Below, one piece after another: positions 1 through 4,813 of a DNA stretch of 7,654 nucleotides. A program made the translations under genes and the position numbers. The notes under the pieces are model-generated. The model saw only the letters and a program-made list of their open reading frames with translations. It searched no databases and was not told the DNA's origin. The stretch is from Bacteroidales bacterium (GTDB taxonomy: Bacteria > Bacteroidota > Bacteroidia > Bacteroidales > UBA932), in NCBI GenBank assembly GCA_017383945.1, contig JAFNUQ010000177.1, forward strand, positions 1 to 7,654, read 5' to 3'. The number at the start of each line of letters is the position of its first letter. The first letter of the stretch is position 1.

Positions 1-606
1 AGACCAGCTCTTCAGATCATCAAGTGCTCTCCTGGTATCACTTGTGTCAGCGGTGCTATGCTCATGATCACTCAGACTCCTGAATATGGTGAGGAAGGCG
101 TTCTTGTTATCGGTGACGTTGCCGTTACTCCGATGCCGGATGCATCTCAGCTCGCACAGATTGCTGTCTGCACAGCTCAGACTGCAAAGAGCGTAGCTGG
201 TTTTGCTGATCCTAAGGTTGCTATGCTCTCATTCTCAACACTCGGTTCAGCTAAGCACGAGGTTGTAGATAAGGTTATCGAGGCAACTAAGCTTGCCAAG
301 GAAATCAACCCTGAGATCAAGATCGAGGGCGAGCTTCAGGCAGATGCTGCTCTTGTTCCATCAGTTGGACAGAAGAAAGCTCCAGGTTCAGAGATCGCTG
401 GTCACGCAAATGTTCTCGTATTCCCTTGCCTTGAGGTTGGTAATATCGCCTACAAACTCGTTGAGAGACTTGGTAGAGCTGACGCAATCGGACCAATCCT
501 TCAGGGTATCGCTCGTCCGGTTAATGACCTCAGCCGCGGTTGCTCTGTAGACGATATCTACAAGATGGTTGCAATCACCGCTTGTCAGGCAATGGACGCA
601 AAATAA
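1..606 (+). CDS. pta: Phosphate acetyltransferase, C-terminal part (5' end outside window)
   Basis: Cytoplasmic enzyme that interconverts acetyl-CoA plus phosphate with acetyl phosphate plus CoA; with acetate kinase it yields ATP during acetate fermentation. The frame is open from base 1, so the visible 201 residues are roughly the last 60% of a family usually near 330-340 aa; the ATG at 58 is internal. Recognisable blocks are RPALQIIK at the left edge, FSTLGSAKHEVVDK, GELQADAALVP, APGSEIAGHANVLVFP and GPILQG. The signature NDLSRGCSVDDIY lies at fragment residues 175-187; its Ser178, Arg179 and Asp185 match the CoA/catalytic Ser309, Arg310 and Asp316 described for the Methanosarcina thermophila enzyme. 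It heads an operon with a flavoprotein and an alcohol dehydrogenase, and its TAA overlaps the next ATG by one base. Acetate kinase (ackA) is a common upstream neighbour but is not visible. Family identity is very secure. Confidence 0.96.
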   Translation, partial: RPALQIIKCSPGITCVSGAMLMITQTPEYGEEGVLVIGDVAVTPMPDASQLAQIAVCTAQTAKSVAGFADPKVAMLSFSTLGSAKHEVVDKVIEATKLAKEINPEIKIEGELQADAALVPSVGQKKAPGSEIAGHANVLVFPCLEVGNIAYKLVERLGRADAIGPILQGIARPVNDLSRGCSVDDIYKMVAITACQAMDAK

Positions 607-1229
607 TGAAAGTACTTTTAGTTAACGGCAGCCCTCACAAAGAGGGCTGCACCTATACTGCTCTGACAGTAATTGAAAAAGAGCTTCAGGCTGCAGGAGT
701 TGAAACAGAGATCTACTGGGTGGGTGCACAACCAATCTCGGGATGTCTGGGCTGTGGAGGATGTGTCCGCAATGGCGGCAAATGCGTGATTGATGACAGT
801 CTCAATCCGTTCCTTGAGAAGGCTCGTGAGGCTGACGGATTTATATTCGGCAGTCCGGTGCATTATGCTGCGGCATCAGGAGCGCTCACTTCTTTTATGG
901 ATCGCGCATTTTATGGCAAGGCAGGAATCTTCCAGTTCAAGCCGGCTGCTGCAATCGTGAGCTGCCGTAGAGGCGGTGCAACTGCTGCATTTGACCAGCT
1001 GAACAAATATTTTACTATCTCTTCGATGCCGGTGGTTTCGTCCAAATATTGGAACGGAGTGCACGGAACTTGCCCTGCGGAAGTGCTTCAGGACGCTGAG
1101 GGCTTGCAGGTGATGCGAGAGCTTGGTCGCAATATGGCTTGGCTTATCAAATGTATCGAGGCAGGTCGTGCTGCGGGCATAGAAGCTCCAGAAAAGGAAA
1201 CACCGATTAAGACAAATTTCATCAGATAG
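606..1229 (+). CDS. Flavodoxin-fold FMN oxidoreductase with Isf-like four-cysteine cluster
   Basis: Flavodoxin-like / NADPH-dependent FMN reductase family protein of 207 aa, soluble, with no signal peptide. The start at 606 is chosen because translation opens directly with the beta1-P-loop MKVLLVNGSPHKEGCT (FMN phosphate loop), and TAATG gives stop-start coupling with pta; an in-frame ATG at 540 lies inside pta and adds an unrelated leader. A second flavin loop, FGSPVHYAAASGALTSFMDR, covers residues 81-100. Residues 47-60 carry C47-x2-C50-x2-C53-x6-C60, which fits the compact cysteine motif (C-x2-C-x2-C-x4-7-C) that binds a 4Fe-4S cluster in archaeal iron-sulfur flavoprotein Isf. SCRRGGATAAFDQLNKYF (119-136) and the MPVVSSKYWNGVHG block are typical of the many gut-bacterial proteins annotated only as flavodoxin family. 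Electron transfer between ferredoxin or NAD(P)H and an acceptor is inferred; partner and substrate are unknown. Confidence 0.88.
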   Translation: MKVLLVNGSPHKEGCTYTALTVIEKELQAAGVETEIYWVGAQPISGCLGCGGCVRNGGKCVIDDSLNPFLEKAREADGFIFGSPVHYAAASGALTSFMDRAFYGKAGIFQFKPAAAIVSCRRGGATAAFDQLNKYFTISSMPVVSSKYWNGVHGTCPAEVLQDAEGLQVMRELGRNMAWLIKCIEAGRAAGIEAPEKETPIKTNFIR

Positions 1230-1234
1230 AAGAT

Positions 1235-2413
1235 ATGCAGGACTTTGTATATTATACTCCCACAGAGGTTGTTTTTGGCAAAGAATCAGAGTCGCAGATT
1301 GCTGCTCTTGTAAAGAAACACGGCGGCAGCAAGGTGCTTGTGCATTATGGCGGTCAGAGTGCCATTCGCTCGGGGCTCCTCGCAAAGGTCGAGTCTCAGC
1401 TCAAGGAGCAGGGGATTGAATACATCTGCCTCGGCGGTGTGGTGCCAAATCCTCGCTTGAGCCTTGTTAAGGAGGGTATTGCGCTGTGTCAGCGTGAGGC
1501 TGTGGATTTTATTCTTGCAGTGGGCGGCGGCTCGGTTATCGACTCTTCCAAGGCTATTGCCTATGGCCTCTGTTATGATGGCGATGTATGGGATTTCTTC
1601 TGCGGAAAGGCTGTGGCCAAGGCAGCTATGCCGATTGGCGTGGTGCTGACGATCCCGGCTGCGGGCAGCGAGATGAGCGACAGTTGCGTGATTACCAACG
1701 AAGACGGAGATATCAAGCGTGGCTACAGCTCAAATGTAATCCGTTGCAAGTTTGCTGTGATGAATCCGGAGCGCACATATACTCTTCCTGCATACCAGAC
1801 TGCCTGTGGTGCGGTTGATATTATGATGCACACAATGGAGCGCTATTTCTCTCCTGATACCGATATGCCGCTGACAGATGCTCTTGCAGAGGGCCTTCTT
1901 AGGGTAGTGAAGGATAGTGCATACAGGCTTCTTGCTGATCCTCAGGATTACAATGCCAGGGCTCAGATAATGTGGGCTAGCTCGCTTGCGCACAATGACC
2001 TGACCGGTTGTGGAATGAAGAGCGATTTTGCAACTCACAAGCTTGAGCACGAGCTTAGCGCTCTCTTTGATGTTGCTCACGGTGCCGGTCTTGCAGCGGT
2101 GTGGGGAAGTTGGGCTCGCTATGTGATGGACGCGAATATCTCCCGATTTGAGCAGTTTGCTGTCAATGTTATGGGCGTGAGTCCATCCGATGACCCTCGC
2201 GCTACCGCTATTGCTGGTATTGAGGCTATGGAGGCATTCTATAGGGATATTGATATGCCTGTGAGCATCAAGGAACTTCTAGGAAGAGAAGTGAGTGATG
2301 ATGAGATTTCTTTGATGGCTGACAAATGCAGTCGCGATGGAAGTATGATTATCGGTTCGTTCAAAAAACTTGACCGTCAGGATATGGTCAATATCTACCT
2401 TGCAGCTAAGTAG
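1235..2413 (+). CDS. Iron-containing alcohol dehydrogenase, YqhD/butanol dehydrogenase type
   Basis: Group III metal-dependent alcohol dehydrogenase, 392 aa, full length for the family and cytoplasmic. It probably reduces aldehydes to alcohols with NAD(P)H. The N-terminus FVYYTPTEVVFGK matches the family start. G39-G-Q-S42 sits where YqhD has its GGGS NADPH loop, and GGGSVIDSSK (97-106) is the dinucleotide-binding motif. The metal ligands are all present: Asp195 and His199 (VDIMMHT), His268 (THKLEHE) and His282 (VAHGAG). These are exactly one residue offset from YqhD Asp194, His198, His267 and His281. The gene starts 5 nt after the flavoprotein stop and is followed by a strong terminator, so it is the last gene of the pta operon. 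Its position suggests a fermentative electron sink, or detoxification of short-chain aldehydes. NADPH preference and the physiological aldehyde are inference. Sampled GC of 56% (1501-1680, hand count) is the highest in the window. Confidence 0.93.
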   Translation: MQDFVYYTPTEVVFGKESESQIAALVKKHGGSKVLVHYGGQSAIRSGLLAKVESQLKEQGIEYICLGGVVPNPRLSLVKEGIALCQREAVDFILAVGGGSVIDSSKAIAYGLCYDGDVWDFFCGKAVAKAAMPIGVVLTIPAAGSEMSDSCVITNEDGDIKRGYSSNVIRCKFAVMNPERTYTLPAYQTACGAVDIMMHTMERYFSPDTDMPLTDALAEGLLRVVKDSAYRLLADPQDYNARAQIMWASSLAHNDLTGCGMKSDFATHKLEHELSALFDVAHGAGLAAVWGSWARYVMDANISRFEQFAVNVMGVSPSDDPRATAIAGIEAMEAFYRDIDMPVSIKELLGREVSDDEISLMADKCSRDGSMIIGSFKKLDRQDMVNIYLAAK

Positions 2414-2438
2414 AAAGGCCTTTTTCTAGTTAAATATT

Positions 2439-2488
2439 TCCCTCCTTTAATTTTTGAGTGTTCAATATTAAGGGAGGGATAATTTTTT
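2439..2488 (+). terminator. Rho-independent terminator of the pta-flavoprotein-adh operon
   Basis: A 13-bp stem pairs 2439-2451 (tccctcctttaat) with 2467-2479 (attaagggaggga), containing a single G-T wobble (2446/2472). The loop can fold further through TTGA (2454-2457) with TCAA (2462-2465). Six T residues follow at 2483-2488. It lies 25 nt after the adh stop and well before the next promoter, so the two operons should be transcriptionally separate. Confidence 0.9.
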
Positions 2489-2510
2489 ATTGTAAAATAA
2501 TGACTAAAAG

Positions 2511-2542
2511 TTTGTTTTTCTTTGTATTAATAAATATATTCG
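2511..2542 (+). promoter_or_regulatory. Predicted Bacteroidetes-type promoter of the fimbrial operon
   Basis: TTTG at 2511-2514 is followed after 20 nt by TATATTCG at 2535-2542. This fits the Bacteroides consensus (-33 TTTG, about 19-21 nt, -7 TAnnTTTG) with one mismatch in the -7 box. Transcription would start near 2549, leaving a 5' leader of about 27 nt before the ATG at 2576. No Shine-Dalgarno sequence is present, as is usual in this phylum. A second TTTG at 2521-2524 is too close to serve as the -33 box. No inverted repeats that would mark an invertible (phase-variable) promoter were found on either side. Confidence 0.62.
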
Positions 2543-2570
2543 TTGGATTGCAATGATTAATCGCTATAGC
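2525..2570. promoter_or_regulatory. Run of five perfect 8-bp palindromes over the promoter and leader
   Basis: TATTAATA (2525-2532) abuts AATATATT (2533-2540). After CGTTGG (2541-2546), ATTGCAAT (2547-2554), GATTAATC (2555-2562) and GCTATAGC (2563-2570) abut one another. Each equals its own reverse complement, and 40 of 46 bases are covered. The block spans the spacer, the -7 box and the predicted start site, ending 5 nt before the ATG. Loopless palindromes do not make good RNA hairpins, so binding of dimeric proteins to DNA is the more natural reading. The first two are AT-only and could be chance. The palindromy is certain; function is inference. Confidence 0.4.
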
Positions 2571-2575
2571 TAGAA

Positions 2576-3592
2576 ATGAAGAAATTTATAACGATACTAA
2601 ATTTTGTACTTGTTTTTGTGTCGTGTGGCAGGGGAGGTTTAGACTTGGAGCCTGAGCAAGGTCCTCCAATCGCGTTTGATGAGCTGACTACCCGCGCAAT
2701 CATAACTGATGATAACTTTGAGTCAGTTGTGACTGAATTTGGCGTGTGGGCGGAAGTGAATACAACTGCTGGTGCCAGTGATTTTACTGACCTTCTTACC
2801 AACGAGCGTGTATATAAAAACGGCGCGTCCTGGAAGTATGACAATGTCCGCTATTGGATGTATGACCGCACTTTCAATTTCTTTGCATATTGGCCATATA
2901 CTGTGACTGGCGTGGAAAAGGCAACGCTTACCGGTAATCATCCTGGTTACAAAGTGCCATTTACTATGACTGATGCTGCAGACAGGGAGCTTCTCTTTGC
3001 ACATAATACTTGTGTTACAGAGACAGGACAAGCTCTTCCTGGGGCAGTTAATATGAATTTTGAGCACGCCCTCTCTCAGCTAAACTTTAAGGTGGCTAAG
3101 AATAGTGCCAATGTCAATAACAGAGTGATACTTAATAAGTTGGTCCTCAGTGGGGTAAAAAATAAAGCCAATTACTATACAACTCGAGACTCGGATAGTG
3201 ACTATTGGGAGATTGCTGCTGACGCTTCAGCTATTGAACTCTATCCTGCAGTTAAAAGTGGTGAACTATCAGCAAATACTCCCGGAGGAACTATATCCCC
3301 TGTACTCCAGAATCCTCTCTTGGTTATTCCTCAGCAGGTAGTGGGCAACACAATGTTACTCTCTATAGAATATAGTTTCTATGATGTTGATCCTGAAACA
3401 CATGTTGCTACTCTCCTATTCAAGACAACTGTAAATAAACATATCCCGGCAATTACGTGGGAGCAGGGTAAATCATATATGTATAACCTGACACTTGATC
3501 CAGTGGATAACGATATATTATTTGGCACGCCTACCATTGCCAGTGGTTGGGGTACAAGTGTTCAGACAGGTGGAACTCTAATTATCAGGTAA
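2576..3592 (+). CDS. Fimbrillin-family (Mfa_like_1-type) lipoprotein, candidate pilus subunit
   Basis: Predicted exported, lipidated surface protein of 338 aa, resembling the fimbrillin family that builds type V pili in Bacteroidales. The ATG at 2576 directly opens a lipoprotein signal (MKKF, hydrophobic stretch, VFVSC) with the lipidated cysteine at residue 17. The mature N-terminus is Gly/Asp/Glu-rich. IAFDELTTRAI (32-42) contains the T-R-A motif with Arg40, the type of site at which FimA/Mfa1 pilins are cut by an Arg-specific protease before strand-exchange assembly. FFAYWP (102-107) and NFEHALSQLNFKV (161-173, the F-x-HALS motif) are family hallmarks, and the C-terminus W-G...GGTLIIR resembles the final donor strand. 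It is the first gene after the promoter and lies 3 nt ahead of the next fimbrillin-like gene. It could be the shaft or an accessory subunit; the sequence does not decide. Confidence 0.82.
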   Translation: MKKFITILNFVLVFVSCGRGGLDLEPEQGPPIAFDELTTRAIITDDNFESVVTEFGVWAEVNTTAGASDFTDLLTNERVYKNGASWKYDNVRYWMYDRTFNFFAYWPYTVTGVEKATLTGNHPGYKVPFTMTDAADRELLFAHNTCVTETGQALPGAVNMNFEHALSQLNFKVAKNSANVNNRVILNKLVLSGVKNKANYYTTRDSDSDYWEIAADASAIELYPAVKSGELSANTPGGTISPVLQNPLLVIPQQVVGNTMLLSIEYSFYDVDPETHVATLLFKTTVNKHIPAITWEQGKSYMYNLTLDPVDNDILFGTPTIASGWGTSVQTGGTLIIR

Positions 3593-3595
3593 GCG

Positions 3596-4804
3596 ATGAG
3601 AAAGTTGTATATCATATTTGCAAGTATGTGCTCTCTCGTGGCTTTTGTTGCCTGTGAGAAAAATCAGCCACTCGATCCTGATGGCGAAGGATGGGGTGAT
3701 CAGGAGGATATTTATATCCCTGGAGGTAATGGAGCGATTTTCTTTGATGTCAGATCCAAGACCAAGGGAGTACTTCTAAATACTTTCCCGACAGGAGAGC
3801 CATTTAATGTGCTTGGTTATAGATACAATGGTGATTGGGATGTTGTAAAGCAGGGTGAGTCTTCGCAAGTCAGCACGGTAACCTACACTGATGCCGAAGG
3901 AAACATTACAACTCAGCCTAAAGGAGTGTTCTATAACAATTCTACTAACTCTGGTGTACAAGAAGTTGGTTGGAGTGGAACCTCATATGGTTATACGCCT
4001 CTCAAGCAGTGGGTGCCTAGTCTGGTATACTCTTTCTTTGCTTGGTATCCGGTAGATTGTGCTACAGTCAATGGTTCTGGTGTGGATGGAGATCCATATC
4101 TTACCTATGATCTTCCTCTTCCAGATCCAAGTGCAACCAATGATGTAAGTGCAGCTACTGCGCGCGGAAACATGGTGGATCTGCTCTCTGCTTGCAAGAT
4201 CAACCACAGGAAGGTAGATGGTATGAGTGTACCCCTTCAGATGACTCATCGTCTCTCTGCGCTTGAGATGAAGGCGTCTAGCCTTGTCAAAGCCAAGGAT
4301 TTGAGGGAGGTATATGGTGCATTATATCCACAGTGGTCGACTCTTGCAGATGATGCTCCGGTTACGCTGAATATCACTGGCTTTGCATTGAATTTCAATA
4401 AGATAGCAACAAAGGTGAAGGTTCCTCTCAATACAAGAAGCTCTTCGTTTGACTACTCAGTACTTTCCTGGAAGGAAAATGTAAAGTTCTTTAATAACTA
4501 CTCTGTGGGCAATGAAGGTAACAATGTCAGCTCAGCTGCTCAGACTTTTATCAAGTCGGAAGATATATTGATTCTCATACCGCAGATTGAGCCGATAACG
4601 GCAACAGGAACTATTAAATATACAATCTCCTGCGGTGGCTACAGCGCATCATTTGAGGATCATGCAGAGACAATGATTCCTAATCTCTCTCCCGGCGGTT
4701 TCTATCGCTTGTTGTTTACTATTTCTAAGTCTGGTCTGGTTGTTAAAGTAGAGAAGGCTCCATCTTGGGATTCTTTGGTGGAAGTTGATCATGATTTTCA
4801 GTAG
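3596..4804 (+). CDS. Fimbrillin-like lipoprotein, second subunit (anchor or accessory)
   Basis: Predicted surface lipoprotein of 402 aa. The signal peptide MRKLYIIFASMCSLVAFVAC places the lipidated cysteine at residue 20, followed by E-K-N. The core looks fimbrillin-like: IFFDVRSKTKG (48-58) aligns with the usual [I/F]xFDxxxTRA block, FFAWYP (147-152) with the aromatic FAYWP block, and MTHRLSALEMKAS (216-228) with the F-x-H-ALS block. It lacks a clear T-R-A site; the nearest basic stretch is R53-S-K-T-K57. If Arg cleavage matures these pilins, this one may keep its lipid anchor and serve as base rather than shaft. It starts 3 nt after the upstream stop and ends 9 nt before the next ATG, so co-transcription is very likely. 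The family assignment rests on pattern recognition and is weaker than for its neighbours; the role is inferred. Confidence 0.72.
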   Translation: MRKLYIIFASMCSLVAFVACEKNQPLDPDGEGWGDQEDIYIPGGNGAIFFDVRSKTKGVLLNTFPTGEPFNVLGYRYNGDWDVVKQGESSQVSTVTYTDAEGNITTQPKGVFYNNSTNSGVQEVGWSGTSYGYTPLKQWVPSLVYSFFAWYPVDCATVNGSGVDGDPYLTYDLPLPDPSATNDVSAATARGNMVDLLSACKINHRKVDGMSVPLQMTHRLSALEMKASSLVKAKDLREVYGALYPQWSTLADDAPVTLNITGFALNFNKIATKVKVPLNTRSSSFDYSVLSWKENVKFFNNYSVGNEGNNVSSAAQTFIKSEDILILIPQIEPITATGTIKYTISCGGYSASFEDHAETMIPNLSPGGFYRLLFTISKSGLVVKVEKAPSWDSLVEVDHDFQ

Positions 4805-4813
4805 AAGTTGATT

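Noticed and set aside
540..605. Upstream in-frame ATG giving a longer (229 aa) flavoprotein
   Set aside because: It lies within pta and adds a leader unrelated to the flavodoxin fold; the ATG at 606 starts exactly at the FMN-binding first strand.
876..1385. 169-codon open frame on the minus strand
   Set aside because: It is antisense across two well-identified genes, its translation shows no recognisable family pattern, and it spans their junction; a shadow frame.
2414..2424. Palindrome aaaggccttt just after the adh stop as a terminator
   Set aside because: It has no loop and cannot form a useful RNA hairpin; the 13-bp hairpin at 2439-2479 followed by T6 is the real terminator.
2489..2575. 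Invertible, phase-variable promoter of the fimbrial operon
   Set aside because: Such promoters in Bacteroides are bounded by inverted repeats; none was found flanking this promoter, only short internal palindromes.
2723..3067. Minus-strand and other-frame open stretches within the fimbrial genes
   Set aside because: They lie wholly inside fimbrillin coding sequence, lack start-context or domain signals, and are explained by the codon composition of the true genes.
4808..4813. TTG start giving two more residues on the large tip protein
   Set aside because: The ATG at 4814 gives a lipoprotein signal beginning MKN, parallel to the MKK and MRK starts of its two neighbours.
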